The notes under the pieces: generated by a model
The model's input: the letters and a program-made list of their open reading frames with translations, nothing else
Told to the model about the DNA's origin: nothing
Database searches by the model: none
Position numbers and translations under genes: made by a program
Origin: Neckera pumila
Lineage: Eukaryota > Streptophyta > Bryopsida > Hypnales > Neckeraceae
Direction: 5' to 3'
DNA: 64,000 bases
Assembly (NCBI GenBank): GCA_963969595.1
Contig: OZ018409.1
Coordinates: 11,236,520 to 11,300,519 of the forward strand
Shown: in pieces, positions 34,197-44,272 of the stretch
Layout: every line of letters starts with the position of its first letter
How positions within the stretch are numbered: position 1 is the first letter of the stretch

Positions 34197-35130
34197 TTAA
34201 CCCCTAAAGGACCGAGGTGATCTTCCTACCAAAAACCATTCAAAACTGTCATTTCTATTGCAAGGAGAAAAGAGTTTAAATAATTTTTTTTTTTTTTGCA
34301 TATCCAACCGTAAGATCTTATACTTGACTAGTATATGAATATGTGGAAGAAATTTCAGAAACTTTGACCACGTAGATTGCAAGATATATGTATTTAAAGT
34401 GAAGAAAACAAGGTTTTTTCCACCTTGCTTGACTAGATTTTTTGGCTTTAAATCTTTTTAGTTCAATTTTTTTGCACTACTGATTTCGATTTTCTACTTA
34501 TTTATGTTAAGTAGTTGAGTTGAGAATCTACCAAAAAATTTAGGAAAAAAAGCACTTATTTTTCACTCATTAAAAAATTGTTAAGTAGAGGTGGGTACAA
34601 GATTGAAGAAAAAACTAAATTGTTAATAGCTTTTAGATGGAATTGAATCACAATAATCCCAACGGTGAGATTGTTCTAGCAAGAAAATCTAACCCTATCT
34701 AACAAAAAAATTTGAAAAATTCTCAAAATTGCATTCAAAAATGAATTCTACAACTTATTTTTTCAAGAAGATGCTTAGATTGCCCGAAAAACTAAGATTG
34801 TCCATAACTTTCTCATTATTAGTCCAAATTGAATGAAACAAAGCTTCACATGTAGACAAAAATATAATCTTTGAGGAAAAAATTTGAAAAAAAATTATTT
34901 TGACTTTTTGTGATTTTGTTTGGACTGCCCGCAAAATTCCAATTTTACTTATTGTGCCATAACTTTTGCTCCCGAGGATCAATTAAAATAAAAATTATAT
35001 ATTCACAAAGATCTCGCAAAAATACACAACCTCTAAAAATCCCAAAAAACATTACTAAAAATTGAGATCGTAGGAACCTGCCCGGACCCAAATTGTCCCC
35101 CGAGGGGACAACCGGTCCTTTAGGGGTTAA
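34197..35130 (+). mobile_element. TTAA family A, copy A8
   Basis: It starts TTAACCCCTAAAGGACCGAG and ends CCGGTCCTTTAGGGGTTAA, about 934 bp. The near-terminal palindrome TTGTCCCCCGAGGGGACAA (35093-35111) is perfect apart from its centre. Both ends are well preserved. Confidence 0.8.
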
Positions 35131-35133
35131 CTT

Positions 35134-35701
35134 AGGGCCGCTTTACACCAAGAGGCCGGGCCAATTTCCTGTGCCAGAGGTCAAGAATCCTGACTTCTGA
35201 TTGGACAAAAGGCTCAAATCAGCCCCAACCCCTTTACACCAAGAGGCTGGGCCAATTTGGTGAATTGAATTTTTTATTCAAAAAAGACATGATCTGACAT
35301 GGCCCGAGCTTGCTGAATTGGGTGCACCAAAAATGGGAGGCCAATTCTTGGCCTTGGGGTCAATGTCAAATTTCAATTAAAAAAATCATTTTAATAAAAA
35401 ATTATTTTTTTCAACTAATCATTACCATTGGATTTTGTGCAATCAGCCTCATGGGGATTAGGACCGGCCTCGAGGTGTAAAGTGGCCCTGAAAATTTCAG
35501 CCCCTCTCTCTTTCTTTTGTAGGTTTTATTGAATCAGCCCGGCTTCTTGGCCTTAAGGCCTTTACATATGGGAAAATTGGCCCCCGTTATAATCTTATTC
35601 TAATGGGAAGTTGAGGCCGTCCTCCAGCCCAAAAGGGGCTGAAATTTTGTGCAATTGACTTAAAGGAGAATTGGCTCGGCTTCTTGGTGTAAAGCGTCCC
35701 T
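35134..35701. mobile_element. TIR element J, about 570 bp
   Basis: AGGGCCGCTTTACACCAAGA at the left pairs with TCTTGGTGTAAAGCGTCCCT at the right, and pairing continues through GGCCGGGCCAATT / AATTGGCTCGGC. Internal partial copies of the end occur at about 35230 (direct) and 35467-35488 (inverted). The AGGG..CCCT ends resemble hAT-type elements, but no 8-bp target duplication is visible, so the superfamily is uncertain. Confidence 0.65.
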
Positions 35702-35704
35702 TAG

Positions 35705-36194
35705 TAAGTTAGTAGCATCAGACAGTTACAGTTTGGACTTTGGAGTCAGCCTGGGGCTCCAGCTATGACAGATCCTGATCCAGGATGCTAATGAGTCACA
35801 AATAGGAATGACATGATCCTGGACAAGATTTGCTCACTTGCTCATTGGAATGAGTTGATCATGGATCCATCTCCTCCATCTAGTCTTGCAAATGAAATCC
35901 TTTGGAAACTCACTCATCCCGGCGGAGCCAATGACGCAATAATACGGGCATTTGAACTCCGCACTCTCCCAAATCAATAGGTACTCCGTTTGTCCCACTA
36001 AAACCCTCCAAATCAGGCAAAAGTCTTGTCCCACGAAAAGTTCCGTTTCCTAATTTTGATTGTTGAAAAAGTTTTGGTCAGGCTGGGCAAACTCGTAGGG
36101 GCAAGTCAAGCGATCATGGAGCATTTTTCTCCTAGAAAGCTTGGCCTTGCCCATATGAGGCACCTTCTTCTTGTTGTGCTTTCCCGTGAGGGAT
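35705..36194. other. Low-copy spacer
   Basis: GC content is higher than in neighbouring transposons. Short frames on both strands overlap near 36000, but none has recognisable features. Confidence 0.3.
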
Positions 36195-36482
36195 TAACTA
36201 CACCTAAAATCGCATAGTTAAACAAATCACACATTTTCAGCATGGTTTCCATTATTATCCTGAATTTTTTTTGGTGGGGTCTTGTTGGTAGTCAAATGGA
36301 GATTCTAGATTCTCTTATAATGCATTTTTTGGACACTGTGTGAATAAACTATGAATTTTCAAAGTGCTGGAAATAGGTACACCTAAAATCGACCTTAGAC
36401 TTTCATAAATAGTAGAAGTACATTTTAGGCAAGAATCTAGACTTTGTATTTTTTAGAAAGCGATCGATTTTAAGTGTAGTTA
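36195..36482. mobile_element. MITE family R, copy 1
   Basis: TAACTACACCTAAAATCG at the left and CGATTTTAAGTGTAGTTA at the right are inverted ends, about 288 bp. The interior (GGTGGGGTCTTGTTGGTAGT, GATTCTAGATTCTCTTA) matches the copy at 57.87-58.56 kb. Confidence 0.65.
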
Positions 36483-36869
36483 CCTAACATTATTCTTGGC
36501 TAGATGGACGTTTTTGAATTGAGTTATCAAACCCTTAAAGGACATTTTGTTCCTAAGCAGCAGCCTTAGGAATTGCCACAATATTCCCAGGGCAGACAAA
36601 GAGGGAAAATAGCTCGCGCCAAATGGTTATAGGCATGGTGCTACTCTGAATGCAACCTCTCTCTATTGGGCAACATTGCAAAGAAGTGTCCTCCACCTAA
36701 GCATTTGCCGAGCCAAGAGACGATGAAAATTAAAAGTACTTCAACTACATTTGATGTTTGTAGGAAGGAGGAGAAAACACAACATTTTTAAAAAGAAGTC
36801 GTTCACAGTAGCTTCTACAATTTTTGTTTTTAACTTTAACAAGAAGCCTAAGGGCCACAACATGTCCTT
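36483..36869. other. AT-rich spacer
   Basis: No gene or repeat was recognised before A9. Confidence 0.35.
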
Positions 36870-37793
36870 TTAACCCCTAAAGGACCATTGTCCCTTCGGG
36901 GGACAAATGGGATTTCGGGAGGTACCTACGGGCTGAATTTTTATCGTGATTTTTTGAACTTTTTTGGGAGATAGAAAAGCTGACAAGCTTTGTGGAAATA
37001 CAATTTTTTTTCAATCGGTGCCTGGGAACAAAAGTTATGCCCAAATAAGCTCAAAACAAGGGAGAGGGGGCAACAAAAAATTTTGCAAAAAATTTCATTA
37101 AATTTATTTATTTATATTTCCTTATAGATTATAATTTTGTATATTTGGAAAGCTTTGATTCATTTTATTTGGATTTTTTATGAGAAAGTTATGGACAATC
37201 TTGTTTTTCGGGCACTTAGAGCATCTTCTTGAAAAAAATAACTTGTAGGATTCATTTTGGAATGCAATTTTTCCAATTTTTCCAAAAAAAAAGTTCCACA
37301 TGGTTTAGTTTTTTGTGCTAGAACAATCTCACCATTGGGATTAGTGCATTTTAATTCCATCTAAAAGATATTAATATTTTAGATTTTCCTTCTATCTTGT
37401 ACCTACTTTTACTTAACAAATTTTTTAAGAATGAAAATTAAGTTTTGAATTTCTTTTTTTTCCTAAACTCTCAACTCAATTCTACACTATAAAGATTGAA
37501 AGCTCAAAACTTTGTAGTGCAAAAAATTTAAGTTAAAAATGTTCAAAGTCAAAAAATCTAGTCCCGCAATGTGCTAAAAAACTTGTTTTTTCACTTCCAA
37601 CGCAGATATCTTGCAATCTGTGCGGTCAAAAATTCTGAAATTTTTTCCACACATTCTCATACTAGTTAGGTATAAGATCATATAATTAGATGTGCAAAAA
37701 AAACAATTTTTAAATTTTTTTACTATTTGCTCTAGGAATGACAGTTTTGGGAGTTTTTTGGCAGAGAAAAGGCCTTGGTCCTTTAGGGGTTAA
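36870..37793 (-). mobile_element. TTAA family A, copy A9
   Basis: It starts TTAACCCCTAAAGGACCATT and ends TTGGTCCTTTAGGGGTTAA, about 924 bp, in reverse relative to A6. The first 16 bases at each end are a perfect inverted repeat, among the best-preserved termini in the window. Confidence 0.8.
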
Positions 37794-37796
37794 AGA

Positions 37797-38533
37797 TTAA
37801 CCCTCATCCCTTGAGAGGATGTTTGGTGTCCATTAGATGACTTTAGAAAGGCTTGAAAGATGGAAAATAGTTTTTTCATCCAATTTGGAAGAAGTTATAA
37901 TACTTATTTAAGATGTTGGATATTCCCTCTATATAATCATTTCTATGTAAGATGTTAAATATTTCAATTGTAAGATTATTTTTACTTTTCTATATGAAGA
38001 AATGGCAAATCCATAGATCTTTGCATAGTATATTTTGACAATTTATGCTCTTTCTTTTTTATTTGTATTTTAGCCAAAAAATTATCATTTTGAATTTGAG
38101 TTCAACTAATAAAATGAAGCTTATCAAGTCTAATTTTGAATCTAATTTGAAATTTGAAGTTTTAATAAAATTCAATATTTTTTGTAAAACTGAATTTTTA
38201 TTGCCTATAACCATAGAATGTGATTTTTTTAGTTTTCTAATAACACAATAAATTGATTTGTACCATGATGTTCTACACTATTATTTACAAGTATGGAAAA
38301 AATTCTATATCTTTTAAGCATTCTTTATATTTGATTTGAGTTTTTTCACTTTTTATTCAAAATTCACAATACTCCCAAATTTTCACAAAAAGTATTAAAT
38401 CTTTATGATTTTTAGAAGAAATGAGAATAAGTACCTCAAAAATGTATATATAAAGTTTCATAAATGCATAGTTTAGATAAAAGGACATTAAGCTTTGAAA
38501 AAGTGGTCATAAGCCCACTCCTTTCAGAATTAA
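37797..38533 (+). mobile_element. TTAA family C, diverged copy C3
   Basis: It starts TTAACCCTCATCCCTTGAG and ends CTCCTTTCAGAATTAA. The interior is a diverged version of C1 and C2: AACTAATAAAATGAAGCTTATC corresponds to AACTAACAAAATGAAGGTCATC, followed by the same ATTGCAATTT/GAATTTTTATTGCC and GTTTTCTAAT.. order. Older than C1 and C2. Confidence 0.6.
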
Positions 38534-38874
38534 CTAGTGTGGCCCTATGCCGTTGGCCCAATTTTCATCCACTTCTAGTTCCACTCCCGGTTCCACTCCC
38601 AATAGCAAGAACGCCACCAAAATCAAAGTAAAAGTAATTTTCTAATTTTTTAATCAATAAATACTTTGAAATTCAATAACTTTTGCACCACCGCTCCAAA
38701 CGCCACGAAACCAAGCCGGTGCACCCCTCCTCGGTGAGAGCTTTCCGACGGTACCAAGCACACGGCCGGAGGACACACGGTCAGGAAGTTGTCCACTCTA
38801 CAAACAAAACAAACAAACAAACAAACAAACAAACAAACAAACAAACAAACAAACAGCCTCATTTAAGGTATTGA
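38533..38874 (-). mobile_element. Helitron-like family K, copy K1
   Basis: On the - strand it begins TCAATACCTTAAATGAGGCTG, continues with (GTTT)n, a GC-rich core (CTTGGTACCGTCGGAAAGCT on the - strand), a 12-bp CCGGGAGTGGAA-type minisatellite, and ends CACACTAGT. It is flanked by A on the 5' side and T on the 3' side. No coding capacity; open frames through the (GTTT)n only give repetitive CLFV residues. Confidence 0.65.
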
Positions 38875-39134
38875 TGATTACAAATTTCTACTTTCAAATA
38901 AAAATACCTAAATAACTCAGAAAGCATTAATCAAAATTTATTGTTAACGTGTGAAGGCCATTAGATTGCAAAGTAGGTATGATTAATTCCTAAATATTTA
39001 AACTAAAGATATTCAGATTACTATTAAAATTTAATAATAAGTAATTGAATCCTCTACAAAATCAATATCATTGATTTATGTGGAGCAATTTTTATTTCTT
39101 CCATTCATAGGTTGAAAAGCTCTCTCAATGAACA
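38875..39134. other. AT-rich spacer
   Basis: Nothing recognised. Confidence 0.35.
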
Positions 39135-39778
39135 TTAACCTCTAAAGCCTTTTCTAAACTTCTAAAAACTTGCTCTAAATTGAATAAAAAGCTAACATTT
39201 TGATAAGTTGTATCAATTTTTTATGAATTGTAACCGTATAAATTCAAACTAGTCGTGTTAGAGGTCACATAGGGAAAGAAAACACAAAAATATCACTTAT
39301 AAATTGAAAGATTATTATGTTTGAACATGAGGGTGTTAAAACTGCAAAAGTGACTTGAAATCTTTCAATCCTCTTTTTACATGCCAAATCTAAAAATTTG
39401 GTCAACAAAAATATATGAGGTTAAAGGACCTAACTTGCATAACCACAATCAATTTACGGCTTCTCAAAATATACTCTACAATTTTTAAATGAATTTCTAA
39501 TGTGATTTTTCCTCCAAGGTCTAGTGTATTTAGGCTCATTTCTAAGACTACGGAAAATCAAGATTGCAATGGGTGCCCTTGCACAAAATCTTGAATAGAA
39601 AAATTATAAACAATCATTTACAACATTAGATTTTTGAAGCTGAAAGCTGAAACAAAATTAGACTTCAAAAGATTTTTTCAAAAATATAAATTACTAAAAA
39701 TAGCAACTTTGTTAGGTTTATTTAACTTCAAAGTTTTGTCGACACCAAAATTAGGCGCCTCGGGCATTTAGGGGTTAA
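39135..39778 (+). mobile_element. TTAA family E, copy E1
   Basis: It starts TTAACCTCTAAAGCC and ends CGGGCATTTAGGGGTTAA, about 644 bp. It is the reference for family E, with shared blocks at 18.7-19.1 kb. Non-coding. Confidence 0.7.
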
Positions 39779-39813
39779 GTAGAAGAAATATGCTTTAAAA
39801 CATACATCATCTA

Positions 39814-39918
39814 TACAAAATAGTGAAATTAGGTTGCCCCACACTAATTTCTCATATCTAACACTTTCAGGCATGATGAACTATAGTCTGGGGCAACCTA
39901 ATTTCACTATTTTGTGTA
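39814..39918. mobile_element. TA-flanked MITE family G, short copy 4
   Basis: TACAAAATAGTGAAATTAGG and CCTAATTTCACTATTTTGTG-TA are in inverted orientation with only about 50 bp between them. The interior of the other G copies is deleted but both termini are intact. Confidence 0.75.
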
Positions 39919-40069
39919 CATAATGGATGGTTGAGTACTTAGGAATTAAGGTACTAAGTAACACCTAGTTCATTCATGTTATTGCTTACTAAGACCACTT
40001 AGCATTTGCATAATATTGATAAATCTTTAATATATAAAAAGACCAAATGTTCAAATTTCAAACAAGAAA

Positions 40070-40578
40070 GAACACAAACATGTTTAATGCATATAAAATC
40101 ATAGTTTTTTCATCCACCTATAATAAATGATAATTTCTTGTGTGTGTTCTCTATCATCTATATTGTAAGGATTTTCAAATGTTTTTTTTCCAAATATTCT
40201 ATAGTTTAAGGTGTATGTGTGAATACAAAAAATAACTCCTCCAATTCAAAATATAACTCTTGAAAATCACCAAAATTAGAACCTAAGATATTGAACTAAG
40301 AAAAACGAATTATTGTGAAAATTATAGATAATCAATCTATAATCAATTTTAGAAGGAATTTTCAATTTTAGGTTTCAAATTTTGTCAAATCATAATGGTT
40401 AGTGCAATAAATGATCTAACTAAATGAATGTGATCTAACTAAATGGATGCCATCTATAGATTGTATTCACAACTTTTGCTTGGAAGTCAGCATTAATTAA
40501 TTTATTTTAAATTGCATTGTATGGCAATTCTTTACGATTTGGGAGACTTTGATTAGACCTTGGTCCAAAAGGGGTTAA
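40070..40578 (-). mobile_element. TTAA family D, copy D3 (one end unclear)
   Basis: Its 5' terminus, read on the - strand, is TTAACCCCTTTTGGACCAAGG at 40578. The interior matches D1 and D2 inverted (AACTATAGAATATTTGG, CACTAACCATTATGATTTG). The other end is lost near 39950-40070. Confidence 0.6.
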
Positions 40579-40943
40579 AGAATATATATATTTTTTTTTA
40601 TAACAAATGGAGACCATTGTATTAAGAGAAAAAAAATAGCCGCCAAGCCAGAGGCTGGACTAAAGAATATTTGGTGACTAAACAACCAATTGGAAGTTTG
40701 GATGGAGTCCTAGAAAACCATTTTATCACAAATCTCTCAAATTTTTGATACAAGGTGTACATGTATTTCCTTTTCAAATCCCCCTCCTAATCAAGTGCCT
40801 AAATCATAAGTTACGATGCTTTGAGTCTTATTGAGTAGAGCACGACCCTTCCAGTAGCATATGCAAACCTTTTGTCTACTTTCTAAATCTTGCAAATAGA
40901 ACGCAATTATGTTATTGAAGGCAAGGATGAAAACATAAACTAT
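40579..40943. other. AT-rich spacer
   Basis: No gene recognised. Short frames overlap into the following K element. Confidence 0.3.
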
Positions 40944-41323
40944 ACTAGTGTGACCCTGTGCCATTGGCCCAATTTTCATCTACTCCCGGTTCCACTCCTG
41001 GTTCTACTTCCGATTCTACTCCCAGTTCTACTCCCGGTTCCACTCCCAGTACCAAGAACGCCACCAAAATCAAAGTAAAAGTAATTTTCTAATTTTTTAA
41101 TCAATAAATACTTTGAAATTCAATAACTTTTGCACCACCGCTCCAAACGCCACGAAACCAAGCCGGTGCACCCCTCCTCGGCGAGAGCTTTCCGACGGTA
41201 CCAAGCACGCGGCCGGGGCACGCACAGTCAGGAAGTTGTCCATGCTACAAACAAAACAAAACAAAACAAACAAACAAACAAACAAACAAACAAACAAACA
41301 AACAAACAGATTTAAGGTATTGA
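40944..41323 (-). mobile_element. Helitron-like family K, copy K2
   Basis: Same structure as K1: (CAAA)n at 41261-41308, core GAGAGCTTTCCGACGGTACC, a six-unit 12-bp minisatellite of the CTCCCGGTTCCA type at about 40980-41052, and the terminus ACTAGTGTGACCC. The core is almost identical to K1 and K3, which suggests recent spread. Confidence 0.65.
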
Positions 41324-41617
41324 TGTAGCAAAAGAATACATTCTTGGAGGAATTTAAATTTGTTGTCCTTATAGATTGTAGTAAAAAAAATTAAAAAAAA
41401 TCTTCTAACTTCAAATGCTATAACTTGTCAATCTACACAATCCAAGTCTTTGAATATTTCAACATGTTATAGTAGTAGTCTAACTAGTATCGTTGAATTT
41501 AAAGAAATTTGTACTAGTTAATTTTGTATTGTTGAATTTTAAAAAACAAAAAAACTTCCATCTACTTTTTTATTGCCCTCAAAAAAAGATTTTGACCATT
41601 CTTGCCCAAAATATCCC
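41324..41617. other. AT-rich spacer
   Basis: Nothing recognised. Confidence 0.3.
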
Positions 41618-42169
41618 TTGATCCTTTTGGTACTTGAGGGTAGTCCATGTTTTCAAAATTGCAAAGATATACTATAAAATATAATTTAGAGTTCTAATTT
41701 AATGATGGCTCTCAAACAATAGTTGTAAAGGATGATCCATTGATAATATCTACATAGTTAGATCACTGACTACTACAATAATCAATATTTTTCAATTAAA
41801 TTTGAAGCCAAAAATTTAAAATTGATTGTAGATTGAATGTTTTTAGATATTTTTCTTTAAATTGAAAATCTTAAATTCTAATCATAATGATATTTGAAGA
41901 TTTTTTATTTTATTTTGTTATTCAAGTCAATTTAGAAGGGTCTTTTTTAAACCAAAAAATTATTTTTTGAGGCCAAACCTTTTTATACCCCCTAAACTAT
42001 AGAATATTTGCAAAAAAACATCTTTGAAATCTATAAAGTACAAAAGTTAAAGATTTAACACAAGAGTCTTCAATAAAATTAGTGAACAAAAACACATTTT
42101 TGTAAGCTTAAGATGCATTTTTGTTCAGCCATTGTTTTAAACTTGAATGTTTGGTCTTCAAGGAATTAA
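41618..42169 (+). mobile_element. TTAA family D, copy D2
   Basis: Left terminus degenerate (CTTGATCCTTTTGGTACTTGA); right end TTTGGTCTTCAAGGAATTAA. The interior follows D1 block by block (CAATAGTTGTAAAGGATG, AACTATAGAATATTTGC). Confidence 0.6.
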
Positions 42170-42937
42170 CATCAATGTTAGAAGTCCTTTTGTCCTTTCC
42201 TAATATGTAGGATGACCACTATTAAATTGGGATTGACAAAATTATATTGAAGCCCTCAAGTATCGTAAAAAATGATATAGCTCACTTCCCAATCAAGAGG
42301 GACTATATACCTAGAAGATGCAAACTTGCATCTTCTAGGTATTATATTAATGTGCACATGTAATCATAGCACATGTACGCAACATCATGTGCATCATCAC
42401 AAAAAAATAAAATTCAGATTATTAATAATTTTTAGAATATTAGCCAAGACTTTAGAAATGATTTAGATTCACCAATGAAAATGCTTAAATCCCAAAGTAA
42501 GTCCAAAAGTCTTGTTTGGGGCTACTTGAGATATTGCATAGGTTTATGTGACCTAAATTTTTTACATGATTTTTGGAACTTCTTTTAAGATAGAAAGATG
42601 CATTAGCTCTCTAAGAGTGTTGTCTTTATTTCAATATGTATAAAGAAGCTAAAATCAAGTGACTCAAAGTTCCAAAAGCAATTTTTTAGGTTTTAGAAAA
42701 AAACTTGAAATCAAATTTTTAATAAAAAATTTCCATACATTATAATTTTTTTACACATAAAGCTTTCATTCATTCTATTTGGACTGGTGATGTGAAAGTT
42801 GTGAAGCTTCCTGTTTTGCAAGCAATGATTGTATTTTCTTGAAAAAACAATGTAATGGATTCATTAATGAACTCAATTTCCACAATTTTAAAGAATTCTT
42901 TTTTCTAAAAGGTCCAATTTGCGTGTGCTTTTTTTCA
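42170..42937. other. AT-rich spacer with a 17-bp perfect palindrome
   Basis: At 42307-42342 ATACCTAGAAGATGCAA is followed after two bases by its exact reverse complement. From about 42540 to 42930 the sequence resembles reversed, strongly diverged family-A interior (CTTTCATTCATTCTATTTGG), without termini. Confidence 0.45.
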
Positions 42938-44272
42938 TTAACCCTAAAGGCCAAGGCCTTTTTTTTTGCAAAAAAACACTGAAAATTGCAATTTCTATAG
43001 TAAAGAGTAAAAAAATTGAAAATTATTTTTTTTGCACATCTAACTACAGGATCTTACACCTTACTAGTATGAAAATGTGTGGAAAAAATTTCAAAATTTT
43101 TGAAAGCACAGATTGCAAGATATCTGAGTTTAAAATGAAAAAACAAATTTTTTAGCACATTGTTGGACTAGATTTTTTGACTATGAACTTTTTTAACTTA
43201 AAATTTTTGCAATACATAATTTGAGCTTTAAATCTTTATAGCTGAGAATTGAGTTGAGAGTCTAGCAAAAACTATATAAAAAATAAAAAAATCTAAATTT
43301 TCATAATTAAAAAAATTATTAAGTAAAAGTAAATACAAAATAGAAGGAAAATCTGAAATATTAATATCAATACCTTAAATGAGGCTGTTTGTTTGTTTGT
43401 TTGTTTGTTTGTTTGTTTGTTTGTTTGTTTGTTTGTTTGTTTGTTTGTTTTGTTTTATTTTATTTTGTTTGTAGCGTGGACAACTTCCTGACCGTGCGTC
43501 CCTCGGCCGCGTGCTTGGTACCGTCGGAAAGCTCTCGCCGAGGAGGGGTGCACCGGCTTGGTTTTGTGGCGTTTGGAGCAGTGGTGCAAAAGTTATTGAA
43601 TTTCAAAGTATTTATTGATTAAAAAATTAGAAAATTACTTTTACTTTGATTTTGGTGGCGTTCTTGGTACTGGGAGTGGAACCGGGAGTAGAACTGGGAG
43701 TAGAATCGGAAGTAGAACCAGGGGTAGAACCGGGAGTAGATGAAAATTGGACCAAAGGCACAGGGTCACACTAGTCTTTTAGATGGAATTAAAATGCACT
43801 AATCCAAATGGTGAGATTGTTCTAGAAAAAAAACTAACATGTCCAAAACTTTTTTTATGTAAAAATTGTAAAATTTGCATTCATAAATGAATCGTACAAG
43901 TTATTTTTTCCAAGAAGATGCTCTAAGTGCCCAAAAAATTAGATTGTCTATAACTTTCTCATAACAAATCCAAATGGAGTGAATCAATGCTTTCTAAATA
44001 GACAAAATTACAATTTGTAGGAAGAAATAATTCAAAATTTTTTTTTAATTTTTGTAGTTTTTTTTTGCTACCCCCTCTCCCTTGTTTTGATCTTATTCGG
44101 GCATAACTTTTGTTCCCAGACATTGATTGAAAAAATAATTATATTCCCACAAAGCTTATCAATTTTTCTATCTTAAAAAAAATTCAAAAAATTAGGACAA
44201 AAATTCAGCCTATAGGTACCTGCCCGAAATCTTATTTGTCCCCCACAGGGACAATGGTCCTTTAGGTGTTAA
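42938..44272 (+). mobile_element. TTAA family A, copy A10, split by K3
   Basis: It starts TTAACCCTAAAGGCCAAGGC and ends TGGTCCTTTAGGTGTTAA. Removing the K3 insertion (43367-43774) restores an element of about 927 bp, the normal family length. The interior is collinear with A6. Confidence 0.75.
43367..43774 (+). mobile_element. Helitron-like family K, copy K3, nested in A10
   Basis: It begins TCAATACCTTAAATGAGGCT, has (GTTT)n at 43387-43450, then the GC-rich core GTACCGTCGGAAAGCTCTCG and a 12-bp minisatellite (GGGAGTAGAACC type, about 43670-43740), and ends GGGTCACACTAGT. The flanks are AATATTAATA and TCTTTTAGATGG, which together rebuild the uninterrupted family-A sequence seen at about 20726-20750. 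Confidence 0.7.

Noticed and set aside
43389..43622. Open frame with CLFV repeats (also on the - strand at 38.65-38.86 and 41.1-41.3 kb)
   Set aside because: It is a translation of the (GTTT)n tract and core of Helitron-like family K. The same frame recurs in each copy because the copies are near-identical, not because it is selected as protein.
38533..43774. Family K as a SINE with a (CAAA)n tail
   Set aside because: The simple repeat is followed by a conserved AGCCTCATTTAAGGTATTGA end, and the nested copy K3 shows no target-site duplication, so retrotransposition is less likely than Helitron-like insertion.
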